This document shows, piece by piece, positions 36,131 through 50,937 of a DNA stretch of 64,000 nt (positions within the stretch are counted from its first letter, which is position 1; each line of letters opens with the position of its first letter). The notes beneath the pieces were generated by a model that was given only the letters and a program-made list of their open reading frames with translations, made no database searches and had not been told where the DNA came from. The translations under genes were made by a program, and so were the position numbers. Origin of the DNA: Lagopus muta (taxonomy: Eukaryota > Chordata > Aves > Galliformes > Phasianidae); contig NC_064438.1 of the NCBI RefSeq assembly GCF_023343835.1, positions 19,240,077-19,304,076 on the forward strand, in the 5' to 3' direction.

Positions 36131-38559
36131 AGCCTCGCTGCCCGCTCACAGCCGCGTGGACAAACACCACTGTTTTGTTCCTTTAGCTGTCAGACCCGTC
36201 CTCTGTCACCTCTTTGGGACGTCAGCCACAGCCATGGGTCATGCCAGCGGTGACCGATGCTTCTCTTGGCTGCCTATGCTGAGAAGTGCAGTTCAAAACA
36301 CGGTTATTTTTCTCTGTCTTTCCCGGTCATATGATGATTTGTTCATGCAAGCAGGCTGTCTCGAGCGGAGGGACTTTTTGTTAGCAACAAATGCTGAGCA
36401 TATTTATAGAGAATGCTGCAATTTTGCGTTGTGGAAGGTTTCATTTATGCAGAGCTACCTGGATCTGTGTCTGAGAGCTATTTGCATCTTTTATATGATG
36501 CTGTATGTATATGTGTATTCTAAGCATACGTCCATGGCTCTTATTTCACAGTGAGGCAGCATGCCTTAGGTATAGGAGCTGATGTGCAGGCTGTGTTTTT
36601 CTTGTGAAGCAGAAGATGCTGTCCTAATGATGTAGATGAACTAGCAGAGACAAGGCCTGCTGAACTGCGTGTCTTTACATTAGGAAGCACCTAGCTGGGG
36701 GCAAAGTCCTGCCCTTTGACCCCTAGGAAGAACTAAGCTAGCACTCAGCAACAAAAATGACCTATAGCTGAAAATATGTGCTGTAAGTTATGCCAGCTAT
36801 TTCACAGCCTTGTGAAGGATGTGAGGTTTGAGAGCAAGATCTGTGGTAACGACCCAAACCTAATGCTGTTTCTTGGCAAGTAGAGAACTGTGATGTAAAA
36901 GCGCTTGCATTCTCTTTTTGCTGTTTAGATTCAGTTTCTCCTATAATGCTATTTATATATTTTATAGCCGGGGAGGCTATTATGATTTATTGACTTGTCA
37001 CATAGGGTGCAGGATACTCAGACATTCCTGCAGTCTGTAGTGTTTCTTTTAGCTCTAACATGTAGGAGATTCATCCACTTAAAAGTACCAGTGAAGTACT
37101 GGGGGGAAAAAAAAGTAAATATCAATCTTTTGTGTTCCAGAACACAAGAAAAAGCAGACAGTGTCCCATGAAAATGAAAACTTTGCTGTAACCTAAGACA
37201 CATTATGCACACTTCATTGTTAATGTATGGCATTGTTGCTAGGTTTCTAGTGCTGTGGACTTCTATAACATCCTGGAGGAAGAAAAACACTTCAATTTGA
37301 GTTCAAAATCAACTGCTTTTTGGTTAAACTTGGAAGAAAATTTTCCAGAGCTCTGTTATTCTGTAGTTGTTTCTGTGGTTATCCTGAATCGCTGACTGAC
37401 GTGGCTGTCAAGTTGCACTGAGACCTACACCAGTGGTTTGCAGTGCTGGAGGTGGACAGGGATGTTCAATCAGACAGTTCCTCGTGGGACTATTATTTTC
37501 TATGTCAATTTAGCAGCATTGTTTCCTTTTGGTAATTTTACAGCAGACTTCAGGTGACAATTCAGTTGCACATCATATTCATCTTTGGTCTTTAAATTTC
37601 TGTTTAGATACTTAAATGAGGTTATCTGTAATTATTTTCTTGCAGTGTGTTTATGGACTGTCTGATATCTGCTCAGCGTCTGATAAGACTTCCAAGATTC
37701 TTGTTCAACGGTCATCTGGATCGCAGGTAACATCTACTGACTCCTCAATTCCTTTTGGAAGAGTTTAACTTCCTTGCACTTCTAGTAATGATAGACACAG
37801 AATAGGTGTGATAGTTCTCACTTAACCTGATAAATTAATATAGGTAGCTTCCATTCTTATAGAAGAAATAGAGGCGTGAGACTTGAAGAGATCGTTGAAA
37901 GCTTGAAAGTAGCAAAAAAGTAAGCACAAAAAGTGTATCTTTCATACTCAATGTATTTGGTTTTCTTATGTTACTTTTCCAGGCCTCTGTAGATTTTTCT
38001 TTTTTGTTTCCCTTGCACATAATGTATGGCCTTTTGTCCTCACTGTTTCTGCTGATGTGAATTCAAGCATGAATATATATTGAGTATGTGCTGGACTCCA
38101 GAGCTTATTCAGTAGGGCATAACAACCTGTTCTTCCATTAGATAGAGCTAAGTGTAACTCAGAGGGTGGAAGATTGTGCTCAAGACTTCAGCAAACACCC
38201 TGTGATACCAGAGGTGACTGAGGCTGGGCTACAGTGTAAATCAGGCTGCTCAACTGCTGTGTTTTGTAGCCCTAGGGTTAAAAACAGGGAGTGTATTTCT
38301 GTTTTTAATAATAACAATGGGAAATATGAAAGGAGGGAGAAAAAGGAATATATATGAAGTGCAAGAAAACAAAGATGATAGATTGCCATTCTGCTTGCAG
38401 CGTAGGTAGTTTCTAAAATCATTGCAGTTGTGACGTTTTGTTTGGTCTTGAAGTTTATCTTGTCAGTATTCTGATTAACATTACTAGAAAAGTAGAAATG
38501 TCATTATGGTCAGATTGATACAAATTTTTGTTTCTGAATCTTTGTTCTACTTCCCTGTT

Positions 38560-38604
<45 letters not shown>

Positions 38605-41600
38605 GGATAACCTTCATCCTGTGTGTTTAAGAAAGCATTACTGTGGTTCTCCTTTATCTGTCCTCCTCTAGTAACTATAAGAATTAGTTAATTTCACTGC
38701 ACTTGACCAAGGAAGAAAAAGATAGAAAGGATAAAGTTTCTCTAAGCTTTTTTATAGCTTGTGCTGGAAGAAGGGCTCTGGAGGGAGTTATCCCCTCCTG
38801 CACATGTGAAACCCAGAGGGAGCACTTTAGTTCTGCTGCTCATGTAACTACTGCATATGAACAGTTTATTTGTTGAGCAGCTATGGGTTTTTTTTATTTT
38901 TTTTCCCACGCAGCTTTTCCACATGCTAAGCACAACTCCTATGATCCCTGCAGACTGCTTGATGTAATTTGTAACTTCTTTTGAAAGAGTTAACACAAGT
39001 GTTTCCTGGATTTTGTAGCAGATGCTACTGGGGAGCTATTGGAAACAGGTTGAAGTGCTAAAAGTTTAGTTCGTGTGTTTGAAAACATGTTTGTCATTTC
39101 AATCTTAAAGCCTTTTGTACAGCAAAAAGTCCAATAGCTTACTCGTACTGTTGTCATTCAAGTGCTACATTCTTGGCTTGCTTTGCTCCAGGAGGGGTGC
39201 CCTGACGGGTGCATCTGCTAAATGCAATTCCAAACAGTGGAAGGAAATAATTATTTATGTTGTCTTGTTTTTTTTTTTTTTTTTTTTTCTGGTGTAAAAT
39301 ATTCTTGTGCTGGGGATTGTTCTGGTGAAATAGTGCTCATTAAAAGGCATTCTTGTAGTCAACAGAGTTTAAGGCTTGAAGACATCAAAATGAAGTAGGC
39401 CAAAACTGACGGGCAGCTTTAGGCGCTGAGCTCCTTGGAGTGTTATTTTGCTGTTAAATCAGTTATTTCTCTTTTTTTATTGTAAGAGCTTGAGGTGTTT
39501 TTTGTGCATTTGTATATAATCTTGATCTCTTTGGCTTGCTCTGTGTCAGTGCTGTTTTCATACTTCGTTCTATAGGGAATTGTATTGTATAGGTCTTCCT
39601 TCTAACGTGCCATGAACTGCAGAAGGTGGTGGTCTCTGAATTACAGAGAAACATCCCCTGCCAGGAAGGGATATAAGCAAAGGTGCTTTTTTCCCCTCCC
39701 AATTTGACTACAGTTTCACTTTGAGTTTCAGGTTTACTTTAACCTCAAGAACTCAAAGCACAACTAAGTGGAAACCTCTGAATTTCTTTTCAATTCCTAT
39801 GTGGCTCTGCTACTAATGCCTGGTTAGAGAGATCCTTCTGTTCATGAATTTGTTTGGGATATATAATGAGTAAAGGAAAGATGTAGGTCCAGTGAGGGGA
39901 AGAGAATATGCAGAAGGAGTTCAGTGTATGGGTATAACATAGGGAAAGTGAGATCTTGTTTTGGGTAGCTAAAGACTAGAGCTATAATTATCAGACATGA
40001 GTACATACCAGAGGATTGACACAGTATTGGGAAGGGCTCTATTCCCATATTCTGTAGTGGCTCCTTTTTTTTTTCTTTTTTTTTTTTTTTCCTAACATGC
40101 TTCATTTCCATAGTTAACATCAAGTTTAATTAGGGATAGGTGGTGGCTGAACACTTTTGGATTCATAGAGGCCGCAGAGTTTGTGCCTTCATAGTGGATG
40201 GCCTGGCAAAATAATGATAATAAAAAGAAGTTGACATCTTTTGGTTTTGAGCTATCTTTTGAAAAGAAGAGGTAGCTCAGATGGTTCCTCATTCTTTACA
40301 ACGGGATGGAATTCTTTGAAAAGCTTTAAAGGAGCTTAGAGGCATTTTTATTTCACTTTATTTTGGTGAGTAGGTTCCTGGCTTGGGAGGTGGAAGACCT
40401 GGATGACTCATTTTGCTGGCTTTCAGCTTCATTTCCTCAGCCAGAAAATGGAGATAATGATTTTCACTCTCCTTATTAATAATCCTCCTAGAGCTCTTTT
40501 TTGAAAAGAGCATTTTGCAGGGCTGAGCAGCCCATCCACCTGGGGTTGAACGTGCGTGGTCTGCCTTGGGGCTTTCCCATACTGTGGGGTGGGTGGGCTG
40601 GGGGTATGGGGCAGGCAGGCATCCCTTCAATACTTGGCATTGCATGCAGTGGGACCAGCCAGGGACTGGCAGGAGGCGTGTGGTGGGGCTGCAGGTAGTG
40701 TGCTTTAGCTGGCTGAAGTCCTGTGTTTGCCAGCTGGCATGGAGAGTGCACTGAGAGCCTGAGGAATCAACTTGTTTTGCTCTGTGTGGGACAGCCTGGT
40801 AAGGTGCTGGTGGAGCGTGTTCCTTCCTCCTGCTTGGATCCTATTCCTGAATTGGGTATGGTCTGCAATCCTGGATTGTAGCTTAAACAGTTTGTGTTAT
40901 TTTTTTATTATTATTATTTTTTTTTTAATAACAATGTTCTGAGTTGATTTTGGTCACTGGGATTTCAGAGGCAAGTGGCATTAATATACAGGTAGGGCAA
41001 AAAAAAAAAAAAAAAAGCTGTTTCCTGAAGGCTGTAACTTGAATCAATCTTAATGATGAGATTGCCAGACCAAAATACTGACCTTACACCATTCCATTTA
41101 TCTTTCTGACTTGGGGCAGTTTCTTAGAAAGGACTGTGCCCCTGCTAGTAGCATAAGCACATCTGAAGGTGTTTTGCTCCTTGTGTGAGGGGCTGCTCCT
41201 GTGACAAAGTATCTGTACTTTGTCTTGCTGGTGGATTGATCCAGAATGTGAAGGCCAATGTTTAGGCTCTTATTGCTCTTGATGGGCCATGTGTTGGAAA
41301 TTTGACTCATGATAATTTTAGTTTCTGAAGTTGTGAAGGAATGGAAGGATGAGGGGTATAGGAGGGACTATGCCTTGAGATTGGGCCCCAGCCTGCCCTC
41401 AAACTATTGTGGAGACTTGTGATTTCAGCAACTCCACTGTATGTAAGATATGGCTTCTGATCATGCTATCCAGAAAGGAAATATTTTTAGCTATGGAATA
41501 ATTAATGCACTTTTTCTTAAGCTTATGCTTTTTTTGCACCCAAAATTATTACAAGAAACTCTGTTACGTGATGCAGTATCCAAACTCGTAGGTCATCAAT

Positions 41601-44600
41601 GTCACGGTTGCACAGAGCATACAAAGGAGTAGAAAATGGGCAAATGTATCTTTCTTCATGAAGACACAAATTTTCTACTACTAAAAATGTTCATATGGCA
41701 AGACATCTCTTTATATCTGGATAATCCCTCATTCTTTGTTGTAGTATTCCTCAGATCTCCTGAAATACTTACTTGAATGAATGGAGCCTCATGTGGTTCC
41801 CCCCTTCCCTGCATTACCATCTGGTTTGAAGTTGCTTTTTGACTTGTGGTTTTTTGTTGTGAATGTGAAGTAGCACCACTGCATGTTACCCTCTAAAAAG
41901 CAAAAGCAACTGTAGTTTTTGGTGCCCTGTTGCTGCATGGGCAGCTGTTGCTCTAAGCCTTGCAGAGGGGACATCAGTGACCATTTAACAAAGGATGAGA
42001 CTATTTTAAATCTTAGCTGCCAGGAGCTTTTTGTTTGGTTGGTTCAGGATTACTGAGAAGATCCCTAATTTAGAAGGAATGCTGCCATCATTTTCTATAG
42101 GTTATTCTCTTTCCAGAGACAGAGCTAGGTGTATTGCCAGATCTTTATTTTTTTTTTTTTTTCTTCCAGACAGTCACAGGTACTTTGGTCTGTTAGAGGG
42201 AAAAAGTCTTTTCATTAAATCACCTTATAAGAGCTGCTCTGTTATTTTCATGGCTAATAGAAAACAAATGGATAAAAATTCCTAGTTTGACAGTAATGTT
42301 TTCATGTCTGTATCTACAAGTGTTTGCTGGAAAAAGATCTGTGTCCTTGTTTAATTCTTCTGTTGAAAGATTCAAGTTGATCTATAAAGTGCTCACTCAG
42401 ATGTGATTAATTAGAAATGGATAAAACTACATTGTTGTCAGTTTGACTCACTGTCCAGCTCAGCACCCTTCTCCCCCAAGTTTTGAGCCCTATCATCTAG
42501 CTTTCAGTTATTTGCTCATTTGAAGACCTGAGTTTTAAGACACAGGTAATGTCTGTCTTGTTTGAGATCTAGAAGACTTTAATAGCTAGACTTTGATGTG
42601 ATAATCACAGGTAAATGGGAGGGGGAAAAAAATATCAAGAAAAGAGGAGTAAGAACAATAAATGCATCTCTCCTTGACTTTAAACAAGTTTGCCAAAAAG
42701 AGAAATGCAGGGTCATTAGATGAGAGAAGAGCAGGGAGTCCTCTATAGTCGGGCAAACAACTTGAAATTCTGTTGCCACCTCAAGTGTTGCCCCAGTGGT
42801 TGGAGCACGTGGCAGTGGGAGATTACGTTGTTGTGGCACCATCTCCTGTGCCGGAGCTGAGTTTTAGCATCCAGCTTTTCATCCCTTTTTATGATCAATG
42901 GTAAGAGAGGGTACGGCTTGGTGGCTGTAACCGCTGACATCCTCCTGCCTTTCTTATCTCCGTGATTGATAAATAGTAGGACTGTAATCTTTAGATGTAG
43001 GCTTTATTTCGTAGTCTTCTGAAGCAATTTAATCTCGGGTAGAGGAGATGTGAAGGAGTTTAGACTGAAGGCCTCTGAGGGAAGAATATTTGTGTAAATC
43101 TTTAAGAGTTTTCAGTGCAAACTAGAGAGGAAAACTGCTCACTGCTTTGCATCATGCTGTTCGTTCTCACTAGCTGAAATAGCCCCAAAACCGTGAGGGT
43201 TTCTGACTAACCTGTATTAATTCCTCCCTTGGTACAAGGGTAGTTTCTCTCAGAAAAAGAAAAAAAATAAATTGCAGACTATTGAATGTATAACATGGAT
43301 GTAACGTGTAACAAACTGCTAAAGGAGTTTTCCTGCAGAAACAAAGCAGTGTTTACCAGGGGGTCGTCTTGGTAAAACTTTCAGTGGAAATTGCTTACTG
43401 AGAAAGGAAAATCTGATCTGAAGGAGTTGTGGAGATGGAATACTTCTGGAGCTAATGCAGAACAATTATGTAAGGCTGGGTTCTGGTTTGGGGGCTTTGT
43501 TTTATGTCCTGATGCATGGGATCTGCAAAATGCAAATGCACTGTGCCAGAAGTCTGTTTTCCAGCACGTGCTCTCTTACCTCTGGCTTTATAAATCTCTG
43601 AAAATAGTTTAAGTAGGCTATGGGTGGGGATGGTTATTCTCACGGACCTTGGTGTTTCGGTTCTGATAACATGCTAATTAGCTATACTTGATGTTCTTCT
43701 GGTGACTAGCTTGTGCTGAGAGCAAGCTTACTATGACTGCTGTCTAATGGCTACCATTTCAGGTAAACTAGGAGAGAGTGCTTTCTCTGAATCCTGAGTA
43801 AGTGAAATTAAGGCTCTGGATTTGACCGAAAGCTGAAGATCTTTTCTTCAAATCTGTGGTGAAAATGTAAAATAAACTTAACACTGGAATGGGATCGCAG
43901 ACTATGGGACTGGGGAAAAAAGTGGGGAAGAAGGTCATCTTAAGCACTCATCACAGATAAGCGCTTGTTGTTGTCTGTCTGAGTAACTTTAGCAAGGGTT
44001 AAGGGAAACAATGTATATGTTTCCATGAGCAGAAGCAAGTATGTTCCCTTGGTAAGAAGGAAGCATTCAGGAAATTTGTCGTGGGGCCCTGTGTTCTGCT
44101 GCTGTGGAATCAGGCTCGTAAACCCAAAGACCAAGTCTGGGAGAGACCTTTGTGATGGTCTGTTTTACCTTTGTGCAAAAGGATTTCCTGCACAATTTAA
44201 ATATCTGTATATTAAGTTACAAAATTTGTTCCCCTTACATTTCTGAATTTAAACTTTCCCCTTGCAACTTAACCCAAGTTAATACAAATAGAGCTTTTAT
44301 AGTAGACTTTTATTGCTGGGGATAAAGTACTGTGTGTGGTTACACTGTTTGGAGTACTGGATTGAAGGTTAGCACAGGCATCTTAACAACTTTCTAGCCC
44401 AGTTAAGTGTCTACGTCTGATTTTAAAATAACATTATATAGTTCTGAAGAATCTGTTCCCTTCCCTGTACAAAAACTGTTGAAATAGTAGTTTATGCTGG
44501 ATAAAGTAATCTGTCACTCATTCAGCTCATCTCGCTGTCAGCTTTGGGACTTCATGATGGCAAATATTGGCACAATTATTTGTTTTGCAACAGAAATATC

Positions 44601-47600
44601 TGTTATGCTGACTGTCTCCCAGACACCTCTCTGTGTCATGAGTGAAATCTGCCCTCACCCCTCCAAGGTGCTGCAGTTTTTCTCCTCTGACAGTTTCTGA
44701 GGTGGCTGGAATTGCCAATGGAGCAACTACTAGCAGATTGGGTGGTAAAGCTGATGAGGGGTCTGGAGCACAGGCCTTATGAGGAGTGGCTGAGGTAGCT
44801 GGGATCTTTTCCTCTGAAGAAGAGGCTCAAGAGTGATCTTATTTCTCAACAGTTATCTGAAGGGAGGTTGTGGCAATGTGGGAGTCGGCCTTTTCCCCAC
44901 TTAACTAGGGGTTGGTCTAGAGGTAATGGCCTCATGTTGTGCCAGGGGAGACTCAGGTTGGATGTTAGGAAATAGTACTCCCCGAGTGGTCAGACACTGG
45001 GATGGGCTGCCCAGGGAAGTGGTGGAGTTGCTGTTCCTGAAGGTGTTCAAGAAGCATTTAGATGTTGTACTGAGCGACATGGTTTAGTGGGAGATAGTGG
45101 TGATAGGTGGATGACCTCCTAGATCATCATTTTTCAACCTTGGTGATTCTATGTGAGCAATGGAGAGAAAAAAAAAAAAAAACACACACACAAAAAACAG
45201 AATACTGTTTCAAAAGGCAAACAGAAGACAGTGTGATTTGGTTCTATTTTTTGTATTTATTCTTTATTTGTAAATGTTATAGTAGTGTTTTTTCTAATGG
45301 GAGCAGAGCAGCCACTCAACCTGCAGCTTGCTGTCCTTTCTGGTAACACCTATTAGGGCTCAGTTTTCTTTGTGGAAGTCTGTCTGGCCTTTGTCATCTC
45401 TAGAGACAGTCAAGAGTTGTCCAAAGATCTATCCAAACTGCATTCAGCTTGTGGGGGATAATAGGTGTATTTATTTATTGAATAGTAATGATAGTTTTAC
45501 ATGTTTTGTGTCCTGTCAAGGTGTTTGCTCTGTATTTTTCCCCTGTAACACCATTGGTGGTGGGGCCTTGGTGTTTGCAACAGGGCTGAGGGCTTGCTTA
45601 GGCTTCCTTGGCTGATTGGAACAAGGCAAGGAGGAGGCAGGTGATGAGCTCAGAGTGAAGCAGGGCTGCCCAGGTTGCAAGAGAGCTGCTTTTTTACGTG
45701 TAAAATGATTAGCTAAGGTTTGCAGAGTGTGAAGAATTTCCTGGAGCTGAGCACTATCTAAATTAGAAGCACCATGCAAATACAAAGTATACCTCTAGTT
45801 GCTTGTATCTTTTTTTACTTCATGCTGCAGATGTTGTGGAAAAGAGAAGGCTTTGCTTTATATCTTCTGTGTGTGGTTTGGTTATACAACTATTTTTTTT
45901 TTTTCCCCATCTCTTTCTCTGACATCTCTGTTCTTCAAACTGCCAACTGAATCTGCTGCTTGTACTTGTCTGAAGTGGGAAGATTTTGAAGTGCAGCAGC
46001 TTTGCCAGAGGTTTTTTTGTGGTTTTTATCCAAGTTGATTCTAACTTACTCTGTTTCTGTGGTTCATTTTGGGCTGCATATTCATCTATGTGGCGATGAT
46101 GATCAGAAGGGAAAGTACAAGAATTTTGTATTCAGACAGCAATTGGTTGTATATAAAACAAAAAGTAACCAACCCAAACAGTCCTGCTCACTCTCAAAAT
46201 AAGTGGCTGTCAGAGCTCTTCTGCGGAAGCTCCTTATGGTATCTATCTGTAATGAGCTGATATTGAGTTTTATTCTCTTGCATAATGCTTCTGAAAGAAG
46301 CAAAGGGTTTGTCTGTTCATCTTTTGATCATATTTTGCCCCTTTTTTCTTCTGGTGAAATGTTTCTCTTATTTTATATTAGGTGAATGGCAGCTCTATTT
46401 AAAGGTATTTGTAAGGTATCTCTGGGAATGGTTTGGGCATCTCTGTTCTTGCATTTCTATTAACTGAAATGGGAAGAGAAACCACACTTGTTTTTCTGGC
46501 TGGCTGTGTTGAGTCATTCTTCAAGGTGGAAAGGCTGCTGCTGTTGAAGAGCTCCTGAAGATCTGCCCAAGTTTGCTCTTAGTGTGATAGGCTATTTTCA
46601 CTCCTCCCCTTCCTCTTCATTTTTCAGGACTGCTTCAATTTCTTTATCTTATTACGAGTTTGTATCACAGCCTAATGTGGTGGGGAACTGCTAGTCTGAG
46701 GCTAACTGTTCACTTTCATTGCAGGCTGCGTCCTCGGATTTGAAGTCTTGTTGATGCCAGTGAGATTGATACCAGGGCCTTCAAGAGAAAAGACTTTCTG
46801 ATAAACCCACTCCACTCCATTCAAGCCTATGACTGGGGGTTTCACCATATCACCATCCTTTGCTCTCCAGTTGCACAAGATGGGTTCATTCAGAAGGCCC
46901 CGACCTCGCTTCATGAGCTCTCCAGTGCTCAGTGACCTGCCACGTTTCCAGGCAGCTCGGCAGGCTCTGCAGCTCAGCTCCAACTCGGCGTGGAACAGGT
47001 GAGCAGCATCTACAGTGTGAGACTGATCTTTATACTACTGTGTATCAGGCTATTTATGGCTAAGCTTGATTATTTATAAGCCTGAATGAGTTTTTAGCAT
47101 GCCTGAGGTTTGCAGACATTCAAAGCCTCTGTGGAGGTGGCAATCAGACTTAGTTTTTGGCCAACCTCTTTTTTAGCCAATGTTTTTTCAGAGATACAGT
47201 CTTGAAAGTAAGACGAAACTGCACTATATTAACAGATCCACTTTTTTCAGTATGTTTTAGGAAAGCTATTAGGGCAACAAAGGTCAGTTTCTTAATGCAC
47301 AGCAGGAATTTATTTGCATATTATGAATCTTTTATCAGAAGAACTCAACTGTAGTAATTACTAAGCTTGTGGCTTCTACTTCTATCAGAGTTTCATACTG
47401 CAGTCAAATCCTGTCTGCAGCACATATCATGCAGCAATGACCACTGGAAAAATGATGTGTAGGTAAAGTGTGAGATGGTCTGCTGCTACTGAAGTCAGGT
47501 GTTCCCACCTTTCTGTCTGCCATCTTGCACCATCTTTGTGCTCTGCAGACTCCTTTCTCTTGCTGAACTAGTTCTGCTTACTAATATCACACAAACGTAG

Positions 47601-50600
47601 CCCAGCAAAAGCATCGTTGTTTTGTACTAGGATAGAAACCTGAGGTTACTGAAGCGTATGAGTGCCAAACTTGTTTGCAGAAGAGAACTTCTATTAAGCA
47701 AATGGCATCTCCTCGTGTTGGCTGTGGCAAGCTTTTGCAGCTGCTAAATCATCCTGTCACTTCAGGACTTCCTCTGTGCCAAAAAAGAAAAGTATATTGG
47801 AAAAGTATGAGAGTATGTGTAGCTGTTGCTATACCTTACATGCATTAACAAGGCTTGAGGATGGGCCTGACTGATGCTGCCTGCTGAAGGTCTTTAGTGC
47901 AGCCAGAGTCCCACCAGATGCTGCCAGCTGGGTGGCTCAGCTGGTCCTGTCAGCATCTCTGGATAATGCAATGTGATGTGTTTGGTAGACACTGACAAAA
48001 GTCTGTGTCTCCTCATAGCTAATAGCCTGCAGCACACATCAGAGATCCCATGACCAATTTTTTTTAAAGATATGTCTCCAGTGAATGTGGTGTTTGTGAA
48101 TGGTGTCCCGGTGATGACTTTCCCTTGCTTACTCTGAGTGCAGTGATTTTGAGGGATGAAAAGTGTAAGTATTTAAGTGCAATTAACCTTTCCCACCCCT
48201 TTTTAGCCATTCAGCTTTTGGTGGCTATCTCACGTTGCATTCTGTTTAAATCATACTGGTGGCCGTTACTTATGGATGTTGTATCATCTCATTTCTTTTT
48301 TTGACAGTGTTCAAACAGCAGTGATAAATGTGTTTAAAGGGGGAGGCTTGCAGAACAATGAACTCTATACCCTCAATGAAGCTATCAGGTAAGTTGTTGA
48401 AGTGTGTGGAGAAGGGATTTTTGTTGCTGCTTGTTTGGGGTTTCCTCGTTTTTGCTCCTAAGCAGAAATGTAGTGAGAGGAGATCGATGTGGGGGAGAAC
48501 TTTAACATGTATTTTGAATTTCAGGTTGGCTTCCTATCTTTTTTTTTTTTTTTTTTTTTTGCTATGGGGTAATGTGAAGAGCACTGGGCTTTTAGATAAT
48601 GTTTAATTAACTTATGTGGTGCTTTGACAAATTGAGGATATTTATTGAGTTAGAATGAAAGGATTTTGTCCCCTTCCATGGAATTTTCCTCTTAGGCCTG
48701 TTTCCCTCCCCCCATTTATTTAAGCACATTCATAACAGTAGTAATGTTTTCTGTCACTGTTTTTCTCTAAAATCAAGCTTCTCAGAACCATGGAGCACTT
48801 AAACAAAAAGAAACTTAAAATATAGTATTTTATGTATGTGCATCCTATAGTGATTTCAGAAAAAGACCAGAAAATACTAACTCTGAAGATTAAAAACCTG
48901 GAAGTTTAACAGTGATGATAAAAGTATCGTTTTTTATTTTAAGCAAGCCTCATGGTTGTTATCTGTGGTTTTGGTCTGATTACTTGGAAACTTCAGTTAA
49001 TGATAGGCAGGATTATAGAGCAGATACAGAGCAGTTTATTCTTGCTGATTCCAAGTGGTGCTAAGAGGAATATTGACAGTTCACAATTGTAGTTCCTTAT
49101 TCCTCCTCTTTCTCACTACATCCGTATTCATCCATCATGAATGTTGTTGTATAGGTCTCAACTTCCACATTTGTATGCTTACCTCATCCCTATTGTGTTT
49201 TTCCTATATGCCAAATTAAGTGGTTGCTAGAGCCAAGAACGTACTGAGCAGCAATCTACCCTTTTCCCTACTGTCAAAGTAAATGCAGGCCATGAGTCTC
49301 TGTCCTACTTGATCTGGTCCCAAAGTAAAAGCTTCATAAAGTTGCTATGTCTTATGCTTTAATGTTATTTAAATGTGCCTAAGGCAGAAATCCTCAAGTT
49401 ATATTCAAGTACTTGCAGCAGTATTAATTCTCCATGGGATGAGGATTTCTGTATGTGAAAGGGAAAAACAAATGTCGTAAGCCTTTGGAAACACCCTAAC
49501 CCACAGCCTGTAGCATACTTGAAGACTGGTTTTGGGTTCTGTGAATTGCCTCCTAGGCTGCTGCTCACTGCAGTGGCTTCAGCCTGCCTTCCTGAACTGG
49601 TGCAAGCAGGTACTCCTTCCCAGCTTCATGGGGAGGAGGTACTCTGGAGAGAATAGCCCCTTTGGGTGGGCTTGGCCCCTGTGGCTGGACTGTGCTCTGG
49701 TAGTGTCAGTTACCAGAGTCAGTCTGGACTGTCAAGAGCTAGATGTAGAACAAGAAATTCTTTGAAATATGTATGCTTTGTGTACAAAGTGGAGATGGTG
49801 GGAAGGGAAGTAAGCTTTTCCACTCGCAGGCAGCACTTGGAAGCTCTCTTTGAAATTAATGTTCCTGCATGTGCCTGAGCATTGATCGCATCTCAGAATG
49901 TCATTTTCTGAATAGGCTGTTTTAACATTCAAGCAGTTCATCAAATCAGTCTAAGGAGCAAAAGTCATGCAAGTGCATGCATGTTTGCATATGTGTCTGC
50001 AGCTTTGCATCTGTGATTCTTGATATAGCTCTCAACTAAATGTCAATGCAGTGTATATGAGGTTTCAGACAGCCAAGTCTTTTGTGCCATTAGATTGAGC
50101 TGGTGCATCTTCATCCTTTGCATTTCTTCTCTCAGATAATCAGTGGAAGTTAGCAAATGCAGTGTTCTTATAGCTACAGGCTCTGTGCAGTGCTTAAGTT
50201 TGACAGTGGGAGAAGAGGGAAGTTTTAAAGTTGGGCAGTAACGACAGAGCTAGGAGATGAGCAACAGGTAACATCTTGCTCTGTATTGCTCTCACCAAGT
50301 CTCTCTCTTGCTGTGATTTGATAACATCTCACTGGATAGTTTTTTTGCTCTGAAAGCTGTCATGACAAGAGGAAACATCAGAAATGCCATTGAGAGATGG
50401 AACATAGGACACAAGGAGTGACCTGGTTATAGTTAGGAGGAGAACCATGAGGTTCTCTTTGGGGTGCATGCTTTTCTTTGCAGAGGTGGATGGGATGGTC
50501 CACTTGAGAGAGCAAGTGTTCTGCTAGGGCTGGCAAATTAGCTGATCAAAAGCCCACGGGGTTCTACTGAAGCCAGTAGAAGAGCATCTTGCACACCAGC

Positions 50601-50900
50601 CCTTAAAGACTTATCTGCTCTCTCCATCTTGCAGAAATAGAAATGTTCTTTAAGATGGGTGGGGTGAATGTAACTCATCTGAAAAGATGTAAAGGCGCTT
50701 CTGTGTTTTCTGAATAAACATGCAAGTTTTGAAGAATGCTTGGTGAGGAAGATTGCAGTCAAGACCTATGTTCACTGAAGAGTAGAAAAAGAGCTGTAGT
50801 TTGTTAGTAAGAATCTAGCCTGAGAACTAGGTGTCCCAGATGCTATTTTTTGAGCGCTCTTGGTAATACTTCACTTTGTTGAAAAGCAAAACTCTTAAAC

Positions 50901-50937
<37 letters not shown>

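Larger units (their letters stand above)
35669..46724 (+). other. PRR5L first intron(s)
   Basis: About 11 kb between the island donor and the first coding exon. It holds a candidate extra UTR exon (37646-37726), a 39-T run (38562-38600), a G-quadruplex motif (40586-40611), an A-run near 40999-41016 and an old CR1 copy (44750-45155). A 152-codon plus frame at 36096-36554 shows no domain and is probably chance. Confidence 0.55.

Noticed and set aside
36096-36554. 152-codon plus-strand ORF after the island
   Set aside because: No domain and no good exon structure. Its C-terminal half is hydrophobic by composition only.
46702-46983. 93-codon minus-strand ORF
   Set aside because: It is the antisense shadow of the first PRR5L coding exon.
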